Notes: generated by a model not told the origin, from the letters alone. 64,000 nt of DNA from Pseudomonas sp. P8_241 (GCF_034008315.1 NZ_CP125377.1:1934001-1998000), one strand, 5' to 3'; shown: positions 1 through 9,833, numbered from the stretch's first letter. A program made the numbers and translations.

Positions 1-291
1 CAACCGCCCACCATCCCCCACAGCATTCGCGGCTATGCCATCGACATGAACAGCAACAAGTGCCTGACCTGCCACAGTCGCGCCAACAGTGCGCGCACCC
101 AGGCGCCGATGATCAGCATCACGCACTACATGGACCGTGACGGCCAGGCACTGGCGGCGGTGTCGCCGCGCCGGTACTTCTGCAACCAGTGTCACGTACC
201 GCAGAAAGACGTGAAGCCACTGGTGAACAACAGTTTCAAGAATATCGACCAGGTGCTGCAAGACGAAATCAATCGCCAGCCGAAACCTTGA
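1..291 (+). CDS. napB: NapB, dihaem cytochrome c subunit of periplasmic nitrate reductase (5' end missing)
   Basis: The frame is open from base 1, so the N-terminus and signal peptide lie outside the window; 96 residues are visible. Two CxxCH haem-c sites are seen (CLTCH near residue 21 and CNQCH near residue 63), together with the PPTIPHSI stretch typical of NapB. NapB passes electrons from the quinol dehydrogenase NapC to the catalytic NapA in the periplasm. An AGGAG ribosome site overlaps its stop and serves napC 9 bases downstream, so the two are co-transcribed. Identification is by haem motifs, this stretch and the neighbour; very likely. Confidence 0.93.
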   Translation, partial: QPPTIPHSIRGYAIDMNSNKCLTCHSRANSARTQAPMISITHYMDRDGQALAAVSPRRYFCNQCHVPQKDVKPLVNNSFKNIDQVLQDEINRQPKP

Positions 292-300
292 GGAGAGGCC

Positions 301-897
301 ATGAAATCGTTGCTTGCCTTGCTCAAGGATTATTGGGGTGTATTGCGTCGGCCCAGCGTGCATTACAGCCTGGGCTTCCTGACCCTTGGCGGGTTTATCG
401 CCGGGGTGATTTTCTGGGGTGGGTTCAACACTGCGCTGGAAGCGACCAACACCGAGAAGTTCTGCACGTCCTGCCACGAAATGCGCGACAACGTGTTTGT
501 CGAGTTGCAGGAAACCATTCACTACACCAATCGCTCGGGCGTGCGCGCCACGTGTCCGGACTGTCACGTCCCCCACGAGTGGACGCACAAGATCGCGCGC
601 AAGATGCAGGCGTCCAAGGAAGTCTGGGGCAAGCTGTTCGGCACGATCAGCACCCGGGACAAGTTTCTCGGCATGCGCCGGGAACTGGCCGAACATGAGT
701 GGGCGCGGCTCAAGGCCAACGACTCCCGAGAGTGTCGCAACTGCCATAACTTCGAGTTCATGGACTTCACTCGCCAGAGCAAACGTGCGGCCAACATGCA
801 TTCCACGTCATTGGCCAGCGGCCAGGCAACGTGTATCGATTGTCACAAGGGCATTGCCCACAAGTTGCCCGATATGAGTGGCGTAAAAGGCTGGTAG
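301..897 (+). CDS. napC: NapC, tetrahaem membrane-anchored c-type cytochrome (NapC/NirT family)
   Basis: A 198-residue protein of the usual NapC length. One N-terminal membrane anchor (about residues 22-42, [19 protein letters not shown]) is followed by a periplasmic domain with four CxxCH haem sites (CTSCH, CPDCH, CRNCH, CIDCH). It oxidises membrane quinol and reduces NapB, so it is the electron entry point of periplasmic nitrate reduction. Ribosome site AGGAG sits 5-9 bases upstream. It ends the nap operon here: no further nap gene follows, and flgF begins 203 bases later. Its haems need the Ccm system encoded at 53194-60139. Confidence 0.95.
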   Translation: MKSLLALLKDYWGVLRRPSVHYSLGFLTLGGFIAGVIFWGGFNTALEATNTEKFCTSCHEMRDNVFVELQETIHYTNRSGVRATCPDCHVPHEWTHKIARKMQASKEVWGKLFGTISTRDKFLGMRRELAEHEWARLKANDSRECRNCHNFEFMDFTRQSKRAANMHSTSLASGQATCIDCHKGIAHKLPDMSGVKGW

Positions 898-984
898 CCA
901 GCGTTTATTGGTGTTGCCGCCAAACGGCAGAAGCGCGCCGGTTTTTCGTCTTCGATACCGTGTTCATTTTTCCTCTGACTAGCC

Positions 985-1012
985 TCAAACCCCGTGTTTC
1001 AAAGGGGTTTGA
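985..1012. promoter_or_regulatory. Perfect 9-bp inverted repeat upstream of the flgF promoter
   Basis: TCAAACCCC (985-993) and GGGGTTTGA (1004-1012) are exact inverted repeats separated by 10 bases. There is no T-run after the right arm, so it is a poor intrinsic terminator for napC. It ends 17 bases before the GG of the sigma-54 element, a place where a regulator could bind. Function unproven. Confidence 0.4.
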
Positions 1013-1027
1013 GTCGCTGCGCGAAAG

Positions 1028-1045
1028 TTGGTCTGCAAATTGCTA
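1028..1045 (+). promoter_or_regulatory. Sigma-54 promoter of flgFGHIJKL
   Basis: TTGGTCTGCAAATTGCTA carries the invariant GG (1030-1031) and GC (1042-1043) separated by exactly 10 bases. It lies about 57 bases before the flgF start and is the only such element in the gap. In P. aeruginosa this operon is a RpoN-dependent, FleR-activated class III unit, which fits. Confidence 0.72.
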
Positions 1046-1100
1046 CAACCTGCGCAACACAGGTTGGGGCGGCAACCGTCCGGCATGCAGAGGAAAGAGT

Positions 1101-1841
1101 GTGGACAAGTACCTTTATGTGGCAATGACCGGCGCCAGCCAGAATGCACTGGCGCAAAAGGCGCATGCCAACAACCTCGCGAACATCTCCACCAACGGCT
1201 TCCAGAAAGACCTGGAACAGGCGCGTTCGATGCCGGTGTTCGGTGACAGCTTTCCGGCGCGTGCGTTTGCCCTGTCTGAACGCCCGGCCACGGATTTCTC
1301 CCCCGGTGCGTTGGTGGAGACCGGCCGCGACCTCGACGTTGCCGTGCAAGGCAATGGCTGGATCGCCGTGCAGAATCCAGACGGTGGCGAAAGCTACGTG
1401 CGCACCGGCAGCCTGAACGTTGATGCCCTGGGCGTGCTGCGCGCCGGCAACGGCATGCCGGTCATGGGCAATGGCGGGCCGATTGCCGTGCCGCCCGAGC
1501 AGCAGATCGAAGTGGGCGAAGACGGCACCATCAGCATCCGTGCGATGGGCGAAGGCCCTCGCGTGATGGCGGAAGTCGACCGCATCAAGCTGGTCAACCC
1601 GGACTTCAAGAACATGACCAAAGGCCTGGACGGTTCAATCCACACCAGGGACGGACAGCCGGCGCAAGCCGATGCCAACGTCAAGCTGGTGTCCGGGTTC
1701 CTCGAGGCGAGCAACGTCAATGCCGTGGAAGAGATGACCTCGGTGCTGGCCCTGGCCAAGCAGTTCGAGCTGCATATCAAGATGATGAACACCGCCAAAG
1801 AAGATGACCAGGCCATGGCTCGGGTCTTGCAGATCAGCTAA
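1101..1841 (+). CDS. flgF: FlgF, proximal rod protein
   Basis: The protein is 246 residues with a GTG start giving (M)DKYLYVAMTGASQN, the standard Pseudomonas FlgF beginning; AGGAAAG precedes it. The frame stays open upstream to 831 but that extension overlaps napC and has no homologous character. The N-terminal ANNLANIST-NGF motif and C-terminal SNVNAVEEM-type helix are the two ends shared by axial rod/hook proteins that coil together. FlgF forms part of the proximal rod in the periplasm. It is first in a tight flgF-flgL series. Normally it follows flgE; here it follows napC. Confidence 0.95.
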   Translation: MDKYLYVAMTGASQNALAQKAHANNLANISTNGFQKDLEQARSMPVFGDSFPARAFALSERPATDFSPGALVETGRDLDVAVQGNGWIAVQNPDGGESYVRTGSLNVDALGVLRAGNGMPVMGNGGPIAVPPEQQIEVGEDGTISIRAMGEGPRVMAEVDRIKLVNPDFKNMTKGLDGSIHTRDGQPAQADANVKLVSGFLEASNVNAVEEMTSVLALAKQFELHIKMMNTAKEDDQAMARVLQIS

Positions 1842-1886
1842 TTACCAGAACGTCGCGCCGTAAAACAGGCGCACGAGGAGAATCGA

Positions 1887-2672
1887 ATGCTTCCGGCTCT
1901 ATGGGTTGCCAAAACAGGTCTGTCTGCCCAGGACACCAACCTGACTACCATTTCCAACAACCTGGCCAACGTGTCGACCACGGGTTTCAAACGTGACCGC
2001 GCCGAGTTCCAGGACTTGCTCTACCAGATCAAGCGTCAGCCAGGCGCCCAGTCGACCCAGGACAGCGAACTGCCGTCGGGTCTGCAACTGGGTACCGGTG
2101 TGCGCATCGTCGGCACCCAGAAAAACTTCACCGCCGGCAGCCTGCAAACCACCGAGCAGCCGCTGGACATGGCCATCGACGGTCGTGGTTTCTTCCAGAT
2201 CCTGCAACCGGACGGCACCACGTCCTATACCCGTGACGGTACCTTCCACCTGGACTCCAACGGCCAGATCGTCAACGCCAGTGGCTTTGCCCTGGAACCG
2301 GCGATTGTGATTCCGAACGATGCCCAGACTTTCACGGTCGGTCGCGACGGCACCGTGTCCGTCACCGTACCTGGCAACGCTGCGTCCCAAGTGATCGGCA
2401 ACCTGCAAACCGCCGACTTCATCAACCCGGCCGGCCTGCAAGCGGTGGGTAACAACCTGTTCCTGGAAACCGCCGCCAGTGGCGCACCACAAGTCGGCAC
2501 GCCGGGCCTGGCCGGTTTCGGCACCACGCTGCAGAACACCCTGGAAACGTCCAACGTCAGCACCGTTGAAGAGATGGTCAACATGATCACCACTCAACGT
2601 GCCTACGAGATGAACTCCAAGGTGATCTCCACCGCCGACCAGATGCTCTCGTTCGTAACGCAGAATCTGTAA
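1887..2672 (+). CDS. flgG: FlgG, distal rod protein
   Basis: 261 residues, the size seen almost universally for FlgG. It starts MLPALWVAKTGLSAQ and has the axial-family N-terminal motif ISNNLANVSTTGFKR and the C-terminal SNVSTVEEMVNMITTQRAYE helix. It makes the distal rod that crosses the periplasm through the P and L rings and is exported by the flagellar type III apparatus, so no cleavable signal is expected or seen. GAGGAG lies 6-11 bases before the ATG. It is followed by flgH after 52 bases. Confidence 0.97.
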   Translation: MLPALWVAKTGLSAQDTNLTTISNNLANVSTTGFKRDRAEFQDLLYQIKRQPGAQSTQDSELPSGLQLGTGVRIVGTQKNFTAGSLQTTEQPLDMAIDGRGFFQILQPDGTTSYTRDGTFHLDSNGQIVNASGFALEPAIVIPNDAQTFTVGRDGTVSVTVPGNAASQVIGNLQTADFINPAGLQAVGNNLFLETAASGAPQVGTPGLAGFGTTLQNTLETSNVSTVEEMVNMITTQRAYEMNSKVISTADQMLSFVTQNL

Positions 2673-2724
2673 TCAAGTCTATGAGGCGGCCATGAGGTCG
2701 CCTGCAGCACCGTGAGGTAGGGTC

Positions 2725-3420
2725 ATGAATCGCTATGCATTTGTTCTGGCACTGAGTGGGATCACCGCGCTCGCAGGCTGCGTGCCTGTGCCGCCCAAGC
2801 CCAATGACCCTTATTACGCTCCGGTGTTGCCGCGCACGCCGTTGCCGTCTGCGGCGAACAATGGTTCGATCTATCAGGCCGGTTTTGAACAGAACCTGTA
2901 CAGCGACCGCAAGGCGTACCGGGTGGGCGACATCATCACCATTACGCTCAACGAAAAAACCCAGGCCAGCAAAAACGCGAACTCGCAGATCGGCAAGAAC
3001 AGCAAGACCGACATCGGCCTGACCTCGTTCTTTGGCGGTGGCCTGAGCACCAACGATCCGATCGGCAGTGGCGACCTGAGCCTCGATGTGGGCTACAGCG
3101 GCGACCGCGCGACCAAGGGCGACAGCAAGGCCGCGCAGGGCAACACCCTGACCGGTTCGATCACCGTGACCGTCGCCGATGTGCTGCCCAACGGCATCAT
3201 CGCGGTACGCGGCGAGAAGTGGATGACCCTCAACACCGGTGACGAACTGGTGCGGATTGCCGGTCTCGTTCGTGCTGACGATATCGCCACCGACAACACT
3301 GTGTCGTCGACCCGTGTCGCCGATGCGCGCATCACCTACTCGGGCACCGGTTCGTTTGCCGATGCGAGTCAGCCAGGCTGGTTCGACCGTTTCTTCCTCA
3401 GCCCGCTGTTTCCTTTCTAG
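2725..3420 (+). CDS. flgH: FlgH, flagellar L-ring lipoprotein
   Basis: 231 residues with a lipoprotein signal peptide ending in the lipobox LAGC (Cys19). The mature part has the FlgH core, including [13 protein letters not shown] (about residues 69-81) and the ring-forming C-terminal half ([21 protein letters not shown]). It forms the outer-membrane bushing around the distal rod. It is Sec-exported, unlike the rod proteins beside it. The stop codon is immediately followed by the flgI start. Confidence 0.96.
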   Translation: MNRYAFVLALSGITALAGCVPVPPKPNDPYYAPVLPRTPLPSAANNGSIYQAGFEQNLYSDRKAYRVGDIITITLNEKTQASKNANSQIGKNSKTDIGLTSFFGGGLSTNDPIGSGDLSLDVGYSGDRATKGDSKAAQGNTLTGSITVTVADVLPNGIIAVRGEKWMTLNTGDELVRIAGLVRADDIATDNTVSSTRVADARITYSGTGSFADASQPGWFDRFFLSPLFPF

Positions 3421-4548
3421 GTGGCTTTCCAGTTGAGCACGTTGAACTTTAAACACCTTCTGGTGGCCGCCCTGATGCTGTCCGCAGCTTTCAACGCTCA
3501 AGCCGAGCGCCTGAAGGACATCGCCAGCATTTCCGGCGTGCGTTCCAACCAATTGATCGGTTACGGCCTGGTGGTCGGGCTTAACGGCACCGGTGACCAG
3601 ACGACGCAAACCCCGTTCACCCTGCAGACCTTCAACAACATGCTCTCGCAGTTCGGCATCAAGGTGCCACCGGGTTCGGGCAACGTGCAGTTGAAGAACG
3701 TCGCGGCGGTGTCGATCAGCGCTGATCTGCCGGCGTTCGCCAAGCCGGGGCAGCAGGTCGACATCACCGTGTCGTCCATCGGTAACTCCAAGAGCCTGCG
3801 CGGTGGCACCTTGCTGCTGACGCCACTCAAGGGTATCGACGGCAATGTCTACGCAGTGGCCCAGGGCAACCTGGTGGTTGGCGGTTTCGATGCCGAAGGT
3901 CGCGACGGCTCGAAGATCACCGTCAACGTTCCGTCGGCCGGTCGCATCCCTGGCGGTGCGTCGGTTGAACGTGCGGTACCGAGCGGTTTCAACCAGGGCA
4001 ACAGCCTGACCTTGAACCTCAACCGTTCCGACTTCACCACGGCCAAGCGCATCGTCGACAAGATCAATGACATGCTCGGCCCTGGCGTGGCCCAGGCCAT
4101 CGACGGTGGTTCGGTGCGTGTTACGGCGCCGCTCGATCCAAGCCAGCGCGTTGACTACCTGTCGATCCTGGAAAACCTGGAAATCGATCCGGGCCAGGCG
4201 GTGGCGAAAGTCATCATCAACTCCCGCACCGGCACCATCGTGATCGGCCAGAACGTCAAGGTGTCCCCGGCCGCCGTGACCCACGGCAGCCTGACCGTGA
4301 CCATCACCGAAGACCCGATCGTCAGCCAGCCCGGCCCTCTGTCCAATGGCACCACGGCCGTGGTTCCGCGTTCGAAGGTCAACGCCCAGCAGGAAGCCAA
4401 GCCGATGTTCAAGTTCGGCCCGGGCACCACCCTCGACGAAATCGTGCGTGCGGTGAACCAGGTCGGCGCGGCGCCGGGTGACTTGATGGCGATCCTTGAA
4501 GCCCTGAAACAGGCTGGCGCGCTGCAAGCCGACCTGATCGTGATCTGA
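3421..4548 (+). CDS. flgI: FlgI, flagellar P-ring protein
   Basis: 375 residues from the GTG that directly abuts the flgH stop; TTG codons at 3433 and 3442 are alternative starts because no clear ribosome site is visible. A Sec signal peptide ends near FNAQA (about residue 28), followed by the highly conserved [22 protein letters not shown] block. The rest is standard FlgI up to the C-terminal [15 protein letters not shown]. It assembles as a ring in the peptidoglycan layer around the rod. Translation probably depends on coupling to flgH. Confidence 0.96.
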   Translation: MAFQLSTLNFKHLLVAALMLSAAFNAQAERLKDIASISGVRSNQLIGYGLVVGLNGTGDQTTQTPFTLQTFNNMLSQFGIKVPPGSGNVQLKNVAAVSISADLPAFAKPGQQVDITVSSIGNSKSLRGGTLLLTPLKGIDGNVYAVAQGNLVVGGFDAEGRDGSKITVNVPSAGRIPGGASVERAVPSGFNQGNSLTLNLNRSDFTTAKRIVDKINDMLGPGVAQAIDGGSVRVTAPLDPSQRVDYLSILENLEIDPGQAVAKVIINSRTGTIVIGQNVKVSPAAVTHGSLTVTITEDPIVSQPGPLSNGTTAVVPRSKVNAQQEAKPMFKFGPGTTLDEIVRAVNQVGAAPGDLMAILEALKQAGALQADLIVI

Positions 4549-4559
4549 GGACGGCGCGC

Positions 4560-5846
4560 ATGGACATGCACAAGAGCGGTCTGGTCAGCAGCAGTGATTC
4601 GGGCGCTTACTCGGACCTTAATCGACTGAACCAGCTCAAGGTCGGCGACAAGAACAGCGACGGCAACCTGCGCAAGGTGGCGCAGGAGTTTGAGTCGCTG
4701 TTCCTCGGGGAAATGCTCAAATCCATGCGCTCGGCGACCGAAGCGCTGGGCCAGGACAATCCGCTCAACACGCCAGCCGCCAAGCAATACCAGGAAATGT
4801 ACGACCAGCAACTGGCCGTTTCCATGTCCCGCGAGGGCGGCGGTATTGGTCTGGCGGACGTGCTGATGCGCCAGATGTCGAAGAACAAACCGCTGGCCCC
4901 GGGCGAGGCTGCCGCCGCGTCGGCTGCCAAGCAAGAGGCCGCGAAAGCGGCAGCGGTAACGCCGGTGGCTGCCGGCACGGTCGCGCTCAACGGGCCGTTG
5001 TCGCGGGTCAACGGCCAGCGTCCGTTGTGGGCGTCGCGCTCGCTGCATACGCCGCAGGAAGCGGGCGAGGGCGCCCATCGCAATGACATGGCACTGATCA
5101 ATCAGCGACGCCTGGCGCTGCCGCCGAAATTGGCCGATCGCTTGCTCGCCGGGCTGGTGCCTTCTGCGACAACTGCCGCAGCACCGGTCAACGCAACCCG
5201 GCTGCCACAACGCACCACCCCTACTGGCGGAACCGGTCCGTTGTACAACGGCGACTGGCTGGCCAATGCGCAGCAAGCCTCCGGCGGCGGCATGCAGATC
5301 TACGGTCGCGCCATGGCGCAGATTCCTTTGGCGCCGGCGAAGAAAGCCTTCAGCTCCGCCGACCAGTTCGTCAACACCATGTTGCCGATGGCCAAGGAAG
5401 CCGCCGCCCGCATTGGTGTCGATCCTCGTTATCTGGTCGCCCAGGCCGCTCTCGAAACTGGCTGGGGCAAGTCGGTCATGCGTGCTCAGGACGGCAGCAG
5501 CAGCCACAACCTTTTCGGCATCAAGGCCGGCAACAGTTGGCAGGGCAATTCGGCGCGGGCGATCACCAGCGAATTCAGAAATGGCGAGATGGTCAAGGAG
5601 ACGGCGCAGTTCCGTTCCTATGACTCTTACAAGGACAGTTTCCACGACCTTGTGACGCTCTTGCAGACCAATAATCGCTATCAAGATGTCGTGAAGTCGG
5701 CCGATAACCCGGAACAGTTTGTACGCGAGTTGCAAAAAGCCGGTTACGCAACCGACCCGGACTACGCAAGCAAGATTTCGCAGATAGCCAGGCAGATGAC
5801 GAGTTACCAAAACTACGCTGCGGCGAGCGTTTCAACGAATTTATAA
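4560..5846 (+). CDS. flgJ: FlgJ, rod-cap protein with peptidoglycan hydrolase domain
   Basis: 428 residues with two domains. Residues about 30-110 are the rod-binding/capping domain (KVAQEFESLFLGEMLKSMR). About 150 residues of low-complexity linker rich in Ala, Pro and Thr follow. The C-terminal glucosaminidase domain (about 275-410) shows the ALETGWGKS catalytic-Glu region near residue 298 and NLFGIKAG. It opens the peptidoglycan for the growing rod. Ribosome site GAGGA overlaps the flgI stop. The linker is long compared with enterobacterial FlgJ, as is usual in Pseudomonas. Confidence 0.95.
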   Translation: MDMHKSGLVSSSDSGAYSDLNRLNQLKVGDKNSDGNLRKVAQEFESLFLGEMLKSMRSATEALGQDNPLNTPAAKQYQEMYDQQLAVSMSREGGGIGLADVLMRQMSKNKPLAPGEAAAASAAKQEAAKAAAVTPVAAGTVALNGPLSRVNGQRPLWASRSLHTPQEAGEGAHRNDMALINQRRLALPPKLADRLLAGLVPSATTAAAPVNATRLPQRTTPTGGTGPLYNGDWLANAQQASGGGMQIYGRAMAQIPLAPAKKAFSSADQFVNTMLPMAKEAAARIGVDPRYLVAQAALETGWGKSVMRAQDGSSSHNLFGIKAGNSWQGNSARAITSEFRNGEMVKETAQFRSYDSYKDSFHDLVTLLQTNNRYQDVVKSADNPEQFVRELQKAGYATDPDYASKISQIARQMTSYQNYAAASVSTNL

Positions 5847-5856
5847 GGTTTGAACC

Positions 5857-7881
5857 ATGAGTTTGCTCAACATCGGAATGTCCGGGCTTAACGCCAGTCA
5901 GGTGTCGTTGGCGACTGTCGGCAACAACATTGCCAACGCCAACACGGCTGGCTATTCACGTCAGCAAACAGTTCAGAGCAGCAATACGTCGAACCTGAAT
6001 GGCGGCGTGTTTATCGGCAGCGGCACGACCCTGGCCGATGTGCGTCGGGTGTATAACGCCTACCTCGACAATCAGTTGCAAACCAGTACCTCGCTCAACA
6101 GCGATGCCAACGCCTATCTCGAGCAGGTCAGTCCGCTCGACAAGCTGTTCTCCGACAAGACCACGGGGATCAGCGCGGTATTGAGCAGCTTCTTCGCTGC
6201 GGTTCAAACCTCCGCAGGCACGCCGAACGACACCGCTTCGCGGCAGTTGCTGCTGACCAACGCGCAAACCTTGAGCAACCGTTTCAACGCCCTCGCGTCG
6301 CAGATGCAACAACAGAGCGAAGGGATCAACAGTCAGTTGACGACACTGACCGATAAGGTCAATCAGCTGACGACGTCGATTGCATCGTTGAACCAGCAGA
6401 TTTCCCAGGCCAGCAGCTCGACCGGCAGCGGCCCGAGCAACCTGCTGGACGCTCGAAACGAAGCCGTTCGTACACTCAACGAACTGGTCGGGGTGACGGT
6501 CCAGGAGCAAAACGGCAGCTACAACGTATCCCTGGGCAACGGCCAGTCGTTGGTGCTGGGCAACACGGCGAATACGCTTTCCACTGCCCGCACAGGGATC
6601 GACAAGAGCCAGGTGTCGATCGTAGTCAACTCGCCGTCGTCCTCCAGTGACGTCACCTCGGTCATCAGCGGCGGCAAGATCGGTGGCCTGCTGCGTTATC
6701 GCGAAGACGTGCTTGCGCCGGCAATGAATGATCTGGGGCGCACCGCCCTGGTGGTGGCCGACAAGATCAACAGCCAGTTGGGCCAGGGCCTCGACGCCAA
6801 CGGCGAATTCGGTGCTTCGTTGTTCTCCAGCATCAACAGCGCCGCGGCGATCAGCCAGCGCAGCCTGGCGTCGTCGAACAACAGCGCCGGCTCGGGCAAT
6901 CTGGACGTCACCATCAGCAACTCCAGCGCACTGACCACCTTCGATTACGCAGTGACCTTTACCGCTGCGGACAAGTACACCGTCAAGCGTTCCGACGGCA
7001 AGGACATGGGCTCTTTCGACCTGACCCCGGCGGCAGAGATCGATGGCTTCAAGCTGGACCTCAATGGCGGTGCTCTGCAGGCCGGTGACACCTTCAAAGT
7101 GAGCCCGACCCGTGGCGCGGCGAGCGCCATCACCACCCAGCTGACCGACTCGAACAAGCTCGCGTTTGCCGGACCGCTGGTTGCCAACAGCAGTACGAGC
7201 AACGGCGGCACCGGTGCATTGACCCCGCCGGCGCTGTCCATGCCGTTGGACATCTACAGCGGCACCGACCTGGCAGACCTGCAAGCGGGCATCAAGAACT
7301 CCATGCCGGTGACACTCGCCTTCAAGGAAGCGGTGGGTGGCAGTCAAGGCTACGAAGTGTTCGACGCCACAGGGAAGAGCATCGGCCAGGGCACCATCGT
7401 GCCAGGCCAAAGCAATGATCTGACGATCAACGTTCCGATGCTCGACGCGTCCGGCGCACCGATTGCCGGCCAATCGTTTTCGTTCAACACGACCGTCAGC
7501 GGCTCGCCTTCGAAGAACGACAAGTACGAAGTCGCGTTCAACGTCGACGGCAAGAAAGACAACCGCAACGCCAACGAACTGTTGGGTTTGCAGACCAAGG
7601 CCACCGTGGGCGTGACAGGCGGCAACGCCGGCATGAGCATGACCACCGCCTACAGTCGCCTGGTCGAGCAGGTCGGTGCCAAGGCCAGCCAGGCCTTGGG
7701 CGACAGCTCCGCCACCGGGGCGATCCTGTCCCGCGCCAAATCGGAGGTCGCCTCGGTGTCCCAGGTCAACCTGGACGATGAGGCCGCCGACCTGGTCAAG
7801 TTTCAGCAGTACTACACCGCGTCGTCGCAGATCATCAAGGCCGCGCAAGAAACGTTCAGCACGCTGATCAACAGTCTTTAA
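5857..7881 (+). CDS. flgK: FlgK, hook-filament junction protein 1 (HAP1)
   Basis: 674 residues. The N-terminus MSLLNIGMSGLNASQ with NIANANTAGYSRQ is the axial-protein signature, and the C-terminus VNLDDEAADLVKFQQYYTASSQ is the FlgK-type terminal helix. The middle (about residues 320-600) is a large surface domain that varies between strains. FlgK forms the first junction ring between hook and filament and is exported by the type III apparatus. It begins 10 bases after flgJ, within the same operon. Confidence 0.96.
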   Translation: MSLLNIGMSGLNASQVSLATVGNNIANANTAGYSRQQTVQSSNTSNLNGGVFIGSGTTLADVRRVYNAYLDNQLQTSTSLNSDANAYLEQVSPLDKLFSDKTTGISAVLSSFFAAVQTSAGTPNDTASRQLLLTNAQTLSNRFNALASQMQQQSEGINSQLTTLTDKVNQLTTSIASLNQQISQASSSTGSGPSNLLDARNEAVRTLNELVGVTVQEQNGSYNVSLGNGQSLVLGNTANTLSTARTGIDKSQVSIVVNSPSSSSDVTSVISGGKIGGLLRYREDVLAPAMNDLGRTALVVADKINSQLGQGLDANGEFGASLFSSINSAAAISQRSLASSNNSAGSGNLDVTISNSSALTTFDYAVTFTAADKYTVKRSDGKDMGSFDLTPAAEIDGFKLDLNGGALQAGDTFKVSPTRGAASAITTQLTDSNKLAFAGPLVANSSTSNGGTGALTPPALSMPLDIYSGTDLADLQAGIKNSMPVTLAFKEAVGGSQGYEVFDATGKSIGQGTIVPGQSNDLTINVPMLDASGAPIAGQSFSFNTTVSGSPSKNDKYEVAFNVDGKKDNRNANELLGLQTKATVGVTGGNAGMSMTTAYSRLVEQVGAKASQALGDSSATGAILSRAKSEVASVSQVNLDDEAADLVKFQQYYTASSQIIKAAQETFSTLINSL

Positions 7882-7895
7882 GGGAGTCTTCGACG

Positions 7896-9485
7896 ATGCG
7901 CATTTCCACCGCCCAGTATTTTGAGACAAGTGCGGCCAAGTACCAGAACAACTTTTCCTCGATTGTGAAGACTCAGGAGCAGATCACTTCCGGCGTGCGG
8001 ATTCAGAGCGCGGGCGATGATCCGGTTGGCGCGGCGCAGTTGCTGATGTTGCAGCAGCAGAAGGACATGTTGGGGCAGTACAGTGCGAACATGGGCAGTA
8101 TCAAGTATTCGTTGGCCAATGAAGAGAGCGTACTGGATAACATCAATACCGCCTTGCAGCGTGCTCGCGAACTGGCGTTGAGTGCCGGTGACGGCGGCAA
8201 GAGCGATGCAGATCGCAAGTCCATTGCCGCCGAGCTTGGCGAGATCGAAGCCAACGTACTGAGCCTGCTCAACAGCAAAGACCCTTCGGGCAATTACATG
8301 TTCGCGGGTTCGAAGTCGTCTACAGCTCCTTATGTGCGTAACAACGACGGCACCTATACCTATCAGGGTGATGACACTCAGCTGAGTCTGCAGGTGTCCA
8401 ATACCTTGTCGATCACCGTCAATGACACGGGTAAAAGTATCCTGGAGTCGGCGACCAACTCGGGACGTACCCAGGCCATTCTGGATCCGTCCAAGCCCAA
8501 TGATGGCACCGTTTCGGTGTCTGCCGGCTTGATGAACTCCAATGCGGCGTACACCAAGAACTTCACTGCCGGTGAGCCCTACGAACTGAAGTTTGTCGAC
8601 AGCACGCATTACACCGTCGCCGACAAGGATGGCAATGACATCACTTCAGAACTGCCTGGTAATGGTGTATTCGACGCGAACAAAGAAGGCGGCTCGAGCA
8701 TCAGCCTGCGCGGCGTGCAATTCGATATCACCCTGCGCCTCAAGGCGCCCGTCGACCCGGTCACCAACTTGCCCATGACCCCTGACGAAGAGGTCAAGGA
8801 TCACGTGTTCGCGTTGGGCAGCAAGCCCGACAGCTTCAACGCTTCCCGGACCCCGAGCAATGATTCCACGGCAGTGGTCACAGGCTCCGGCATTGCGGAC
8901 CCGGCAGCCTACGTGAACGGGTTCCCGAATACCGGCGTGGTGGTCAAGTTTACCGACGCCACCAATTACAAGGTCTATGCCCAGCCTATGGGGGCGAACA
9001 GCCAGTCGATCGGTGGCGGTGCGCTCACCGCTGGCTCGATCACGGTTGCCGGGGTAAAGCTCGACTTTACCGGCGCTCCGCAAGCGGACGATCAGTTCGT
9101 AGTGGGGGCGAGTGGCCATAAGACCCAAAGTGCCCTCGACACGTTGAGCCAGCTGCGCCAGGTTCTGGAAACGCCTTCTGATGAAAGTGTCATGCAGCAG
9201 ATCAAGCTCAAGGACGCTTTGAACTCGGCCATCGGCAACCTGGCCAATTCCAGTGAGCAGGTTCTGAGCGTGCAGGGTGCAATCGGTGCGCGGTTGAATT
9301 CCGTGGATTTCGCCACTACCGAAAATACCAGCCTTGATCTGACAAATGCGAGCATGCAGGCAGCGATCGGTAATACCGATGTGGCGACTGCATCGATCGA
9401 CCTGGCCTTTCAGCAGTCCTTGCTGCAGGCCTCGCAACTGGCGTTTGTGAAAATCGCCCAACTGAGCCTGTTCAACAAGCTTTGA
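7896..9485 (+). CDS. flgL: FlgL, hook-filament junction protein 3 (HAP3)
   Basis: 529 residues, far longer than the roughly 317 residues of enterobacterial FlgL because of an inserted central region (about 140-410). The flagellin-like ends are intact: MRISTAQYFETSAAKYQNNFS with GVRIQSAGDDPVGAAQLL at the N-terminus and LAFQQSLLQASQLAFVKIAQLSLFNKL-type C-terminal helix. It joins FlgK to the filament. Last gene of the flgF operon; a 13-bp hairpin follows the stop. Confidence 0.95.
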   Translation: MRISTAQYFETSAAKYQNNFSSIVKTQEQITSGVRIQSAGDDPVGAAQLLMLQQQKDMLGQYSANMGSIKYSLANEESVLDNINTALQRARELALSAGDGGKSDADRKSIAAELGEIEANVLSLLNSKDPSGNYMFAGSKSSTAPYVRNNDGTYTYQGDDTQLSLQVSNTLSITVNDTGKSILESATNSGRTQAILDPSKPNDGTVSVSAGLMNSNAAYTKNFTAGEPYELKFVDSTHYTVADKDGNDITSELPGNGVFDANKEGGSSISLRGVQFDITLRLKAPVDPVTNLPMTPDEEVKDHVFALGSKPDSFNASRTPSNDSTAVVTGSGIADPAAYVNGFPNTGVVVKFTDATNYKVYAQPMGANSQSIGGGALTAGSITVAGVKLDFTGAPQADDQFVVGASGHKTQSALDTLSQLRQVLETPSDESVMQQIKLKDALNSAIGNLANSSEQVLSVQGAIGARLNSVDFATTENTSLDLTNASMQAAIGNTDVATASIDLAFQQSLLQASQLAFVKIAQLSLFNKL

Positions 9486-9833
9486 TCCCTTCCAGATTGC
9501 CGGCATCCAGGATGCCGGCAATGTCGCCTCTCTCCTTCGCTATCGCGTTTCGCTCACTTCTCGGTTTTTTGTCTGCCAAAGTGTGGTGGATCGCTTGTTT
9601 GTGGCTGGACGTTTAGTGCCAGCCACGCATAATGCGTGACCTGAGAGTCATAAAGCGCATCTTCACTGTATTGTGTAAAAAAGGATGGGCAGGGGGATGA
9701 CCCTTGCCGGGCGTGTTTTCAGGGTTTCTGGAGCGTCTGTGCCGTATTTTTTTCGCTCGGTGAAATCCAGTATTGTCGTACCTCTCGGTCTTGCGAGCGG
9801 TGATCTCCAGCTATTTAGTATTGGGAAGCCACA
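9486..9833. other. Non-coding spacer between flgL and the KAS III gene
   Basis: 348 bases without a convincing gene. It contains the hairpin at 9496-9522, a second 8-bp inverted repeat GTGGCTGG/CCAGCCAC (9601-9626, 10-base loop), and ACGCA-TAA-TGCGT just after it. A promoter for the downstream gene must lie here, but I could not pick a -35/-10 pair or a sigma-28 or sigma-54 element with confidence. Confidence 0.6.
9496..9522. terminator. Strong hairpin after flgL (possible terminator)
   Basis: ATTGCCGGCATCC and GGATGCCGGCAAT form a perfect 13-bp inverted repeat around one base, 10 bases after the flgL stop. No T-run follows, so it may stabilise the 3' end or terminate weakly rather than act as a classical intrinsic terminator. 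Confidence 0.55.

Noticed and set aside
831..1100. 5' extension of flgF into napC
   Set aside because: Overlaps napC, no homologous character; GTG 1101 gives the family N-terminus with a ribosome site.
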